NCBI GenBank assembly: GCA_013399015.1
Contig: VWZX01010808.1
Coordinates: forward strand, 62,001-126,000
DNA: 64,000 nucleotides
Direction: 5' to 3'
Origin: Galbula dea
Lineage: Eukaryota; Chordata; Aves; Piciformes; Galbulidae
This document shows, piece by piece, positions 1 to 12,500 of the stretch. The notes under the pieces are model-generated. The model made no database searches. It saw only the letters and a list, made by a program, of their open reading frames with translations, and had not been told where the DNA came from. The stretch's first letter is position 1. The number at the start of each line of letters is the position of its first letter. The translations under genes and the position numbers were made by a program.

Positions 1-3000
1 TGTATATATTTCCCTCCCAATATCTTGCTGCTCTTTCAGCTCCCAGATTCCCTGTGGTGTATCCTAGCTTTGCTTTGGGATGGCAGAAGAGTTGTCCTGC
101 TTTTCTGGTGAAACCAGTTCCTGCTGTTGACATATGTAGCTGATCTTGACACCAGAACTGTAGGCCATCTAAAGCCACCGCCTAGCTGGATGCACAGAGA
201 CAACTGCTTCATTCTAGTGAACAGCTCTGGCTGGCAAAATGACTTTAAATATAGCCCCATTGTGTTCAATTATCTTCTACTTCCAGGCATTCATATTTAA
301 ATCTGATTATAGGAGCGATTGAAACGCATTCTGCTGTTTCTTGCGGCAGCTTTCTCAGGAGGGCTGTGCTGGGAGAGAGGGATCTCTCTTCCCTGCTGTT
401 GAGTGAGTCATTAGCTTTACATTCAGCCGTGTGCCCAAGGGGAGCCGGCTTGTAGGAGCCCGGGCGTTCAGTGGGTGAGGTGAACGCACTACAGAGGCAC
501 CTGCCTCTTCTACAGCTCTGAAACCGGATTGGTGTTGTGATAGCTTCTAAGGATGCAGTCTTGCAGCTGGGGAGGGGTGAGTGCTATCATGCAGCAGAGG
601 GGCTCCACAGCCCCTCACTGCTGTAGTGGCCTGTGATCTGTGCAGGGTGGTGCTCCTACGCAGCCTGCTGTTCCATCTGTAGTCCTTGTTTCCAGAACAG
701 GTTCCTACACAAACAGCAGTCGGAGCCTGGCTTCATGTAGTTGCTTGTGGAGAGAAATGCAGTGCACAGGCCCTTTGTGAGGCAGATAGAAAGGACAGAC
801 AGCACAAAGAAAGCAGAATAGATACATGCTTTCTGTTCTTTCAGAGCAGGCAGAGATCTGATGGGCATGCAAAGCATTATATCCCTTGTCTCAAAATGCT
901 TGCTATTGGCCTAGGAAGAACTGAGCTCTGGACAGTTGATGGAGAGGTGAGTGTTACGGTGTATGAAGCATAAGACCTTGGGTGTGCATGGAGCATGCCC
1001 NAGGGTTTGACTTGTAAAGTGGACAATGGCCAAATCTTGTGTGACAGTAGATTTGAATCTATGCTCAGTTGCCAAATGTAGATGTACTACTGTAAGACTG
1101 GTTCATGAGCTGTAGCCTTCAGTGATGCAGATAGGAGGAGCACTGGGCATTGAGTGCTGTTTTTCAAGCTGATGTTTCCCTGGTGATAGTAGTTTTCTCT
1201 GCTGTCCCCTTTGGGACTTTTGTGAACTTGAAATGACCTCTGCAACTACAGTCTGACTCCTAAAATACATTTAGATGATACTGATTTTTAGATTGGTTCT
1301 GGGCAGCTTTGTGCTCTCCCTGGTCAATTCTTTGACCACTTGCTGCATCAAGTTTTCTTTGACTACTTGCTGCAGCATTTGTGTGCATGTTCTGCAGGGC
1401 TAGAGTCTTTCAGCCTGTGTTCCAAGCTGGCATGCAGGCAAAGGCTGGCAGAATGCTAGATAGCTCTGCTGGATGGTGTCCAGCACTAGCTCTGAACAGG
1501 TGGGTGAGAGGGAGGAAAGCTGCAGAGGCAGCCTGAAGCGTTGGACAGGCTGCAGGCAACTAGTGAAGGGGGGGTGTGTGTCTTCTGACTTTACATTAGC
1601 TTCATGCCTCAACTTTATTTCTGAAATGGAGCATATGCTTTGCTCCTCACTGTATGTGTCAAACTTAAGACTTGATCTCTAAATCAGGCTTGTTACAGAA
1701 GTGCATTGGCTTCACCATTTGAACTTGCTCTAGAACATTTATATGCAGAAAGTACTGAATACTACAAAGCAATTGCTTCAGAAGAAGCAAGAAATACTCT
1801 CAATAAAAACTTTTTTTTTATCCCAGGGAAAAGTCTAGCTTTCTTGTTGGTAAGGTTATCAGCTCCTTTCCCAAGGACCTTGTTGGAATAGCTGCAGCTG
1901 AGCCCTGTTTCAGTGAAATGTAATGCCTTGTGAAATTGAGCTAATACAAGTGGAATCTTGAAGGAGAAACCTGGGAGAGTTTCTCACATGTTCTAAGCTG
2001 AAATACTTTTTTTTACAAAGTTCTTCCATATTTTTCCACTGTTTTTTCCCTAAAGAATATTAAAGAAAAATAATTTAATTTTAAGTGTTTGTGCAACTTA
2101 TAAAGGTATTTCTTTGGAGAACTTTTATCTTTCAACTTTTCAAACATTAAGTCTTTGGGTTTTTTTTTGTTTGGGAAGGCAGCCAAATTTCACAAAACCC
2201 AACACTGTTGTTCTAATTATATAACCTGATAGCATAGTTCCCTGGATTTCATATGATGCTAAATTTTCTTGCCTGTCAAAATTGTAATTGTGACAGCTTT
2301 GGTTGTGGACTTTGCAGGCTGTTTTCCAAGCTGTGTGCCATTATGATTTGATATTTGTACTTCTGTAGGCAAAGCTCAAGTATGAGACCACCCTTCCTGC
2401 TCTTGGAAGGACAAGGTGGCTGGTGAGGTGCAGATGACCAGGCCTTTTGGGAGCAGGATTTCAGTTCAGCTGAGTTCATAGCACACCATGGGGTCAAGGG
2501 TCACGATGGAGCCCTTCCTAGTCAAGAGTTGACCAGAACTGCCTTTCAGAAAAGGAGTTTTACTGTGTACAAGGTCAGTGATGGCTTGATGAGACTGATG
2601 GCCACAGTGCAGCTGGCGAGGGTTGGACTACTGTTGAGGTGCTGTGGGACACTGCACTTCTGATGTACTGGGCCCAGTTTTTAAACCACAGGAGCAGTCT
2701 CCCTTTTGGGATTACCTAACTGAGGCAGTTTCCTGACACTGGGTGTTACATGCTTTCTAAGAGGGCATCCAGTGCTTTGGAAGCTCTCCATAATGCAGTA
2801 GTTCTGAGGAGTTTCTTCTATGTGGATTTTTGGAAGCTGCCAGTGTTACTGTCAAATAATAGAATCATAGAATTGTCAGAGTTGAAAAGGACCTTAATGA
2901 TCATCTAGTTCCAACCCCCCTGCCTGGCAGGGACAACTCCCACTAGATCAGGTTGCCCAGAGCTCCATCCAGCCTGGCCTTAAAAGCTTCCAGGGATGAA

Positions 3001-6000
3001 GCTTCCACAACCTCTCTGGGCAACTTTTTCCAGTGTCTCACCACCCTAACAGTGAAGAACTTCCTCCTAATATCCAATCTAAATCTACCTTTCTCTAGTT
3101 TACATCCATTCCCACTGGTCCTATCATTACCTGCCATCCTAAATAATAAATAAATCTGTCAAACATTTTTAAACAGACTAAAATTGTCTGTGCATCTGTG
3201 AGAACTAGTTAAGAGTAACACTTATTTGGTGGTGGTGGGGACTGGGGACTCTGTCTTTAGCCTTATGGGATTTCATGAGAATTAAACTAAGAAAAACAAA
3301 ACAAAAAAACCCTAAAACCAGCAAAAGCAAACCCCCAAACAAACAGAACTCTAGAAAATACAGTAGCTTGAATATTTGCTTATGACCTGGATGTATATCC
3401 CTTTCTTGAAACTTGACATGTTGTATTTCCAACAGAAGAAAGACATAGTGGCTCCAAAATTCTTACTGGATGTTGCTCTCCCTGTATGCAGATGCCACAG
3501 AAGGAAAATTGCCATTGGCTCTTCTCTTGGTCACTAAGAAGTGTTAAAATCTGTTTGTCCTTCAGCCTCTGCAAATAAGAGGTGGGGTGGGGATGTAATG
3601 ACAACAACCCTGTGCCTGCCAGAGGCCCACTGGAAGAGTGCCCTGTGCTTATGAGAGACTCCCTTCTCCAGAGAAGCTCAGGGTGAACGAAGAGGAGAAT
3701 ATAATGAATGTCAGTAAAACAGTCCTGGCTATTTAAACTCTTCACTCTCCCACAGTGACTGTGTTTCCATTTCCTTGAGAGCATGGGAACTTTTGGAAAG
3801 CAGGCTCCTAGGGAATACAGTGAGCCAGCCCTGGTAACAGTTGCCTGTGGTTTTTTTAGTTGTGTGTGAATTTTTAAATTATTTTTAATGTATTTGCTGG
3901 TTGGCATGCCTCATATGACCTATGAATTAAATACCTCTGTTTGGATAACCAGGTGGGATCAAATAGCTCTTTATGTTAAAACAAGCAAACAAAAATAACC
4001 CCACAAACCAGAGAAATGAACACTGTACACAGCCAGTCCCAAAGTGCACAGTGTTCTGTACGCGGCATAGTAAGTCACCTTAACTAAAGTGGTGCTGCTC
4101 TTCCCATCCTGTGAATGGTTCTTTCCCTGCACAAATTTAATGTTTTTGTGCTTCAGCAGGAAGAACAGAGCAGTAAATTACTGGTAGTAAGGTTGATGAG
4201 TACTCAATAATTGAAAGTTATATTCAGTTATTTCAAAACCCCAAAGTTTTTCTGTGAGTCTGTCAAGGAATGTTTAGTGAAAACAGATCACTGCAACAGA
4301 GTGGATCCAGGCTGTTTGCTTGTGACAGGGTAAACAGAACAAGCCTGACACTTTCAAAATACATCCTTGTGCTTGTTTTCCAAAGAAATAGAAAACTGTG
4401 CCCTAGAACTGTGAAAACCTAAGAGACACTGGCAGTCATGTGGACATGAGCTTCTGCTGGGAGTCTATGCCTAAAAGCAGCTGTGAGTCAGATTTGTGCA
4501 TGTTTGTGGTGACTCCTGCAATGTGATGCCTAGCTCTCAAGAAGCACTTTGAAAGTATGAGGGGATTTAGAAGAGCCATGACAATAAGTCTGAAAAAAAT
4601 CTGTTTGCTAATGGCCTTGAGAAACTTAATTCTTACCCCAGAAGAAGGTATGGAGGAACTTGCTCACAAGCTGAAAACAGTTTACAAAGTGAAGCTAAGA
4701 TGAACCAACAGACCAGTAGAAGAATTATCCATAACTTGGGTGGATTTTCAGTCAGGGATGAGTTTAAATTTAAGAAGGTTGGCTGGTTTGTTTATTTTTC
4801 CTTCCCAAGTGGAAATTGGGTCATTGCAGCTCTGGTTTTAAGGCAGGAGCTAAGTTGCAAGGTAGCTGTGGCTTGTGGGTTATAGGTTAGATTGGGTGGT
4901 CATAGTGAACACCTTTGGACTGAAGAGATGGCTCCAGTGGGATCCACATTTCTCTGATGGAAAGGCTTCTCAAACTTGGCACATTTTACAGGTAGCCTCA
5001 GCATAGGGATCACCATCAGTGTGACCTGGGAGTTGTTCTTTTGTTTATGGATAACTCTACCTGAATCTGTTTTGGAGGATGTGAAGTCTTAAGTTTGCCT
5101 TTCTTATACGGCTAAATTAGGCTTTTGTTCAGGGCTGTTCTGTCCTGGCTTAGTGAGGCTTCAGACTCACTGAGAGTGGGAGGTTGGCATGTTATGTATG
5201 TTTTGGGGTTTTTATTGTTGGTGGGGTTTTGGTGGGTTTTTTTATGTTTGGGTTTTTTTTAGTATCAGTGTTGGTAGTATTTATTTTTTATTTCACTCTT
5301 GCCAGACAAGTTTTAAGAAACTTGTAGTCTAAAGTAGTCTTTGTCTAAAATCAAACTCCTCTCTGCCTGTGTTATGTGAGGCTTCTGGAGGCTGTTACCT
5401 TTTTCTTCTTCCTGATTGTAAGAAGGATTTTAGATGAACTTAAAGAGGAGGGAAAAACAGTGCCTTCTTCAGTAGAAATGCAACAACTTTTGCCAGGATA
5501 TTTAATGTTTGTTCTAATGGGCTAGTGTAGGATTCAAAACTACTTTCATCCTAACCTTACTAATCTCCAGATTTGTTTTTGACCATGTCTGGAAGCTTCA
5601 TAGGAAAGTTCAGGTCCAAGCTTTTCTGTTGCTGGAGAATAGCACAACAGGTGCTAAAGCTCTGTGGGAGGCATGTGTGCACCTCTTAAAATGAGGTGAC
5701 TTTAGAGTTATTACCCTAGTGGTGAAGTCAATTTGCCTGTGTTCTCAGCTGTTGTGTTCATAGCTGCTTGTCAAAACTACAGAATGCAAATTGTCAGGTA
5801 GCTTAGTTTTTGTGATGTCTCAAAACAAGGGGAAAACACTAACAAAGCAAATGCAATATTATTAGTCATTAGCAAATGCTAAAAGAGGTGCCTGCTGTTC
5901 TGCTGAGGTTGACTATTCGCATGCTTAGTGATATGTGCAAGCAAATAATTTCCTACTGATGAGCATTTTTGCTGTATTCCCAGGAGAGGTAGAGCTTGAT

Positions 6001-9000
6001 TTTCCTCAGTGGTTGCTAAGTGGCTTAAATTATTTGCAGTGTCCATACTTTGGAGGTGTGAATGTCAAAGGAAGCTGGCTTTTAACAGGTTTCTCTCATA
6101 AATAACTGTTTAGTCCTATTTAAGTTAACTTTTTTTTTCTGGAACATGACTTTATATAGTTGGACTGTGGTCCCTTTCTAAACAAGGTAGGAGAATCACT
6201 TGGTTATGTGTCTTCAGGTAGTATCTGCTTCTTGCATAACTGTCTTCAGTAAAGCTTTCAGAATGACACTGGAGAGGTTTTTCTGCTTAAGCTATTTTGC
6301 AGGTTTCTGTTATATTTTGTGGCTTCAGATAAAGAATTCTAACATGTTCTTGGCTGGACTTAATAATTTCCTTAGTGATTAAATATAGCATACACATGGA
6401 TGCCTAAGATTATCCTCAGGCAAAGTGTTTGGCTGATGACTTATAATTAAACTTAGAAATGTGCGTGTGTTAAAAATGAGTTGCTGTTTTCATCTGTTAA
6501 ATGCCATACAACAGCCTAGTTTATGCCTTCCTTCTTTTAATAATTGATGGTAACTTTTGTAATCCAGAGGTGGCAACCTGCCTCAAATGCTTCTGAGTCT
6601 TGGATATTATAATGGTGATTATGAGAGATGTTGTATTCATAGAAATAAAAATGTCATTAAAATGTCATATTTTCTTCACTTCAAGGAAACAGATCATGTC
6701 AATGGTGTTAAAATTGTCCCTGTTGTTTCCCAGCTCCATTGAGTGATCTCTTAATCACCAAGCCACATACTGAATACATAATTACAGACCTAAGTAAGCT
6801 AGTTGTCATGCAAAGTAAGGAAAAGATAAGATTAAAAGTTTTCAACGTGCTCACTTTTTTCTGCTGATTAGATAAGGATTCAGAATTTAGAAATGTGGTA
6901 AGAGCTCTGTAGAAATATACAATTAATAAGAGGATTTCTTACAGCCTGTTTGTCACTCATGACAAAGAACACTTCTAAATGCCAGCAAGGGTTTCTCAGA
7001 CAAGCTATAGCAGGTTTTAAGCTCTAGAAAATTTCTATTTCTAAGTAAAACACAAAGATATCCTGAGTTTGGTTTCTTGGAGTGTCTGAACTGGCTGAAT
7101 CAGGCACTAATATAAGTGTCTATGATACTGTAATGTTCCTTTTCTCTTCTTTTCTGTTTCCTTCTGTCTCGTGACCGCAAAAATCCTTAACTTCAGTGTA
7201 GCTCTTATCTCTTATATACAACATGTTTGAGAAACTACTTCTCTCCTTGAAAACACAGCTTCTTAAATCAGGCTTGATGCTAGTGAACTTTCTTTTGCTC
7301 TGGTGGCAGGCCAGTTCTTTTTTCCACTTGTATGTTAGCATTGTCATCAGACATCAACTGACTTAAGGCTGAGCTTATGACTGTGTCAGCTGTTTAGTGT
7401 CTGGACCTACAGGTAGAAACTTTACAGATCCAAGTTAACTTTTCATTTTCCCCTCATGTCTGCTTCCAAACTAATTGCACCCAATATCTTCAAAGTGATG
7501 CATTCACTGGATGCCTGTTTCAGATCATTAGTTGGGTTTCAGGGTGTTGATGTGGCATGGCTAAGGAGCTATATACCCTGTCTACTTCAGTAGATGGCAT
7601 GCTCTCCAAGTATGTTCCTTTCATAATCTCAGAAGTAGCTGAAGTCTAACTGGCAGCATACAGTTTAGAGGACACATCTAACATATTGCCCTGTTAATTA
7701 CACCTAAAGCTTTTATGCTTCCCAGAAGGGGAGGTGTGGACATACTTTCTATCTCCTTCTCTCCCTGTGTTTTTGCACTGCAATGCTCAGAGTATTAGAG
7801 GACAGCAAATATGTACTCATCACTGGTCAGCTATAAAGACTTTCTTTTTTATTGATTGTAATAAAAGGTAACACTTTAAAAGCTGAACTGAGTCAGGGTG
7901 ACTTTGCTCTCTCCTGGGTTACATGCACTTAAAACATTTGACCTTGAAGTAGTGCTTGTGGTCAAATAGCTTGGCTTTCAAGTGTAGGTAGATGACAGAC
8001 TGTCATAGGATGTGTATGTAGGGTGGTGGTCAGGGAACTGTGAGAAACAGGAATCTAGTCTGTAGAAGACAGCAAAATGTGGAAATCTGGATTGAAGTGG
8101 GGGCACTATGGGCACTGGTTTATTAAAAGACCCTCAAGCGGAAGGTAGGTCTGTTCTGGGATTGTTTTAGCAATAAGCACAGACATAATGAAAGGGTAGT
8201 GACCAACTGGCATGCTGCAGGACTGCTAAAACTGGGTGTTTTTTTAGTAAGTGTGCTGCAAGATCGTGCAGTCAGAAGTGGTTCTTTGCCTCCCTTCTTC
8301 TTTATTCCCCTGCCCTAAATGTAATTAGCCACTAATCTTATAATGCAGAATGGTTTAATGATGAATATCAAGTTTTGGAGTAATACAGGTGCTCTAGGAA
8401 AGAATAACAACCAAATGCTTAAGATCTCTAGAAAGGTGTTTTGTTAATGGGTTTTTTGTGTTTGTTTTTTTTTTTTAAATTAAAAACATTGTACCTTTTT
8501 GAAAGTATGTTTATACCTGGTTTTGGTAACACTTGAAAGTGACTTCTTCCTGTTTCAGCTACAGTCCAGCTTTGCCATTGCCTTGTACAGCATTTAGTTA
8601 AGAGAGCCCCTAAAATAAGTGGCCAAAGTCTGTTAAGAAAAAACTACAGCCTTATCACTGCAAAATGAAAAATAGGGATTTTTCAGCAGAATTGTTTCTG
8701 GACAACATGCTAAAGACCTTTATTGGGATGAGATTGAGAGCATTTGTTTGTAAGAATAATGAGTTAAAGTCCATCAAGATTAATCACCATTACTGCAAGT
8801 TTACTGCCCAGTTTGAATTCTAAATAAACCATCAACAGTGATCTTTTTAAATATGGAGTTAAATGAAGAACAGATCAGAAAATCAAGAGGTGATAGTGGT
8901 GCCGTTATTTGTGTTTACTGGAGGAAACTTTTGCCTTTATTCCTACAGGTCTGTTTCTAGCAACTGGCGAAAAAATCCACTGCATTGTAGAATTCCTGAA

Positions 9001-9437
9001 ATGGTACTCCCTGTAGAAACTGGTGTTCTAGTTTGTGTCCTTGTATCTAGCTAGTGGCCTGCAGGAGGACTTAGTCTACTCTGTCACCTCTTGTGTTGTG
9101 GCCTTGCTAGCTGATCATTTAGTCTGTGCTGAAGACTTAGCTCTATAAGGAGCTTTCATGTGAGTTGAGCAAGTTGTCGTCATACAACTGTAATGCCTTA
9201 AAATTGGCACCTGGCCTGATACAGAGAGCAGTTTGGCCCATGCTGTCCTAAATACTAGAAGCACACTCTTACATAAGCTAGTATGAAGTTACAGTGATGA
9301 TCACAATTAGATACCAACTATTCTTGCTCTTTTGATGTTCACTTGTTCTTCAAGATAAAATTACACATCTAGTACGAAGACAGTTGATGGATGAAAAGAA
9401 CTGTTTTCTTAACCTTTTACCATTTTTTTTCGTGCAG
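1..9437. other. Non-coding stretch upstream of the first recognised GRAMD1C exon
   Basis: I see no exon that can be supported here. The region is AT-rich to moderate in base content, with T-rich and G/T-rich runs (for example 5200-5270), one CR1 fragment (about 2859-3143) and one unresolved base near 1001. GRAMD1C still lacks about 58 N-terminal residues, so this is probably its first intron(s) or its 5' flank. A mildly GC-rich patch at about 420-600 does not look like a full CpG-island promoter. Confidence 0.6.
2859..3143 (-). mobile_element. CR1 LINE 3' fragment
   Basis: On the plus strand it starts with the reversed CR1 terminal repeat (AGAATCATAGAATTGTCAG), then a 'tctagttccaacccccctgcc' type block and the reversed 'NFFTVRV..HW..LPREVVE' end of the CR1 ORF2. 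It is 5'-truncated and lies upstream of the first recognised GRAMD1C exon. The C-terminal ORF2 peptide is still readable on the minus strand (about 2943-3137), so it is not very old. Confidence 0.9.
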
Positions 9438-9522
9438 CTCTCAAGTTCCACTTACAAATATAGGAGTGAGGAATTCAAGAGACAATTTTCTCACCTGCCA
9501 GACTCTGAGAGACTCATAGTAG
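9438..9522 (+). CDS. GRAMD1C: GRAMD1C coding exon: start of GRAM domain
   Basis: Acceptor CGTGCAG, then SSSTYKYRSEEFKRQFSHLP, DSERLIV, then donor G|GTAAGA, ending in phase 1. It contains no start codon, so at least one upstream exon exists. Confidence 0.93.
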
Positions 9523-12500
9523 GTAAGATACTCACACCAAAAGTACTTATCTTCTGACTGGTAACTTCAGAGTGTGGTAGTGCCAAGACTCTTTTATTTA
9601 TGGCAAATTCTAACTACAGCTGATAACTTCCTATTCTCCTGTCTCTGAACTTGCATTACATACCTGCAGGGAAAGTCAGGTTCGTGCTCCTCTCCTGTAC
9701 AGCTTGCTTTGTGGAAAAAGACAGATTCTTTTTCGGAGGATAAAGAATCTTCCAGTTCACCTAGATAAATATGGGAGCCTTTACATATCTTCTTCTGCTG
9801 CTACATCTTAGTGGGTTTTTAGACAAAACCCTTCCTGACAGCAGTGGAGATATGTCTGCCTGACAGCTGTTAGCTGCCAAGCTGCAAAGAAAATCACTAT
9901 ACGAGGTCGAGTCAGATGCAAACTTCTTGGTAATGTTCTCCTGAAGTCCCTAATCTCAAATTCCTGCTGCCTTCCCTCTACCTGCTCTGCCAGCATTTTA
10001 TCTGACACCTCTATAAATGTGCATTGGTTTGGATTTCTTCTAAGTTTATGTAATTCTGGTTTGCAGTTCTATCTCCAGGGGCTTGTATATGTGCCTCATG
10101 CTTGTTGCAAGAAACTTTGGTTCCACTTGATTGTCTGAGGGGAAAATCCAAGAGAATTTTAAAATTTCTAATAAAAGCTTCTTTAGATGCAGACTTACCT
10201 TGAAGTTAGGATGGGAAGGGACTCCTGAACTTCTCAGTACTTGAACAAGAACATTATTTGTTTTCTTGGTTTACACAGAATCAAAATTCTGGCTCAGACA
10301 GTGGTGGATACAATGCTCTTCAAAGTAACAAAACTTTGACACCTCTAAAATTGGAAAACATTAACATCTTGCTTGAGTAGGTTACATTCTGGGTATTTTT
10401 CTATACATAAGGTAACCTTCTTTAGATTAAAGCTTTCAAAAGTGGTCTGTCTTAACTTTCTAGCAGTAATACTTCGGAAAATTCCTTTTGTATGAATCTT
10501 CAGGCTCTGAAGTTATGAAAGTTCTGAGACGTTTTAAAGTGCAGCCAAATCCTGTGCTCTTGTTCTTAATTAGCAGGTATCTGATGGTGGGTAATTGAAT
10601 TCTAGATGAAATCTGTTTCTCAATAGGGATGTTTCAGCCAGAGGCAATGTCATAATAAAAATGACAATCAGATTCTGAAAATATCCCCTGCCTAAAGAAC
10701 TGGATAGCTTCAAGCTGCCTTTTAGTGTCTTACTCTGCAGATAGTTTTAGCTAATGGTAGGATCTGTTCAGTGGAAAATTATTATCTTGGTACAACATAT
10801 AAACTACTGTTACGTAGGAGTTGACAGTATAATCTGTTGTAGTACAAATGTTTCTATATTTTATTGTTTAGGTACTTTGAAGTTTGACTTCTGAATACTT
10901 CTCCCATGTATTCTTATCTTGCTTGGTACTCTAAAAATACAGGTTAATGCACAGAGAGTCAATGCATGGAGCGCTGTCCTCATACAGATACTTCCACCAA
11001 CTGTGGCTCTGGGGTGTTCCCAGAACAATGGGCTGGATGCAACCCAGTACAAGTCTGCCTTCACAGACCTTCAGAGATTGAAAGAAATAGCTTTTTCTTT
11101 GTATTGTCATACCGTTATCTCATTTTAAATTAACATATTTGGGTCAGCTGATCTGCAGTAAATGAGTAAACTTTCTCTCTGTACATAGATTATGCCTGTG
11201 CACTGCAGAAGGATATCCTGCTGCAAGGACGCTTGTATCTCTCTGAAAACTGGCTCTGTTTCCACAGCAACATTTTCCGATGGGAGACCACGGTAAGATC
11301 TTGGCTCACTCTTCCGTTTTTGTCCTGTACTATCAGGATATGAGTCCCTCAAATCATATCCTGTCCATCTCATGCTAGTAGCTTTCTGCTAAAAAGAAAG
11401 AGCCTGCATCCCTGAGTGGAAATGCAGATCCATTGCTCTGTAAAATGAGAATAGCATTGGAGACATCTGAATGCTGAGGTGAGCCTGCTCAGTCAGTCAT
11501 TCAGCATAGGAAGGAGTTTAGGAGTTAGTGCTAATGCTGGTATTTTTCATTTCTGAATGGTGATTTGCCTCTCCTTGCTAAGGAGAGTTGCTCTATGAAG
11601 GGATGTAGTACGTAATCCTTTCCTGTAAGGCCAGGAGCATGATAGAGTACATGGTTTTGCCGTGTTCAAGAACTCTCCAGCATTGAACCTTACTTGGTTT
11701 AGTCTTGCATGTGAATAGCAGTGTCTAGAAACAGCTGAGGAGAATCTATAAATGACTTCTGCAAGCTCTCATGTTGTGCTCTGTAACTTCTGAACAGTAT
11801 GAGCAACAGTAAGTGTTTGTGACATGTTGGCCCTCTATTGCTAGTTAGGTTAATAAGTTAAAATTTTTCATTCAAGTAATAGTTGCATCTGCTATAGAAA
11901 TCCAAGCAGGAAGATGTCTGGACTGCAGAAAAATCTCTGAAAATGGACTAGATTCCAAACTTAGCTGACACGGCGCAGGATAGTCCCTTTTCTAATCTAC
12001 CTCCTGCCTTATGTATAGCTTATCAGTTGGAATTGGCTTTCAGATCTGTGGTTTGTATGTGGTTGGGATTATGCCCTCAAGGATTGAGTGTTGCCAGAGG
12101 AGTGGAAGGAAAGAACTAACTACTTGCTTCCTTATTCCTAGTATGAAAGAAGAGAACTCTTAAGTCATCCTAACTTGCTTCTACTTTGGAATGCTTGCTG
12201 TTAAGGTTAGCAAGGGGAGAAAGTAATTGCCTTTGTGATGTCAACTGAATTGCTTCCCAGGGCTTGGGGTTAGTTTGAGTTCCTCTTGCATATTCTATGT
12301 CTTTGTAAATTTTTTAGTCTTACTAGTTAGATTTATCTTACTAAATCTGTTTCTGCTTAGATTTCTATTGCCTTAAAGGATATTACTTTCATGACAAAGG
12401 AGAAGACTGCTCGGCTCATTCCAAATGCCATACAAATAGCAACAAAAGGAGAGAAGGTGAAAACCTGTATTTAAGGGGGTTTTTGTGGTTCTGTGGGTTT

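Noticed and set aside
87..118. Possible GRAMD1C first-exon end (…LLFW before a GTGAAA donor)
   Set aside because: Only the trailing tryptophan resembles the human exon end; preceding residues do not match and no start codon or promoter context is seen.
3380..3907. 175-codon open frame on the minus strand
   Set aside because: No recognised domain, no splice or promoter support, in AT-rich intron-like sequence.
8949..9012. Possible exon reading GLFLATGEKIHCIVEFLKWY after a CCTACAG acceptor
   Set aside because: Runs into a stop before any usable donor and does not resemble the missing GRAMD1C N-terminus.
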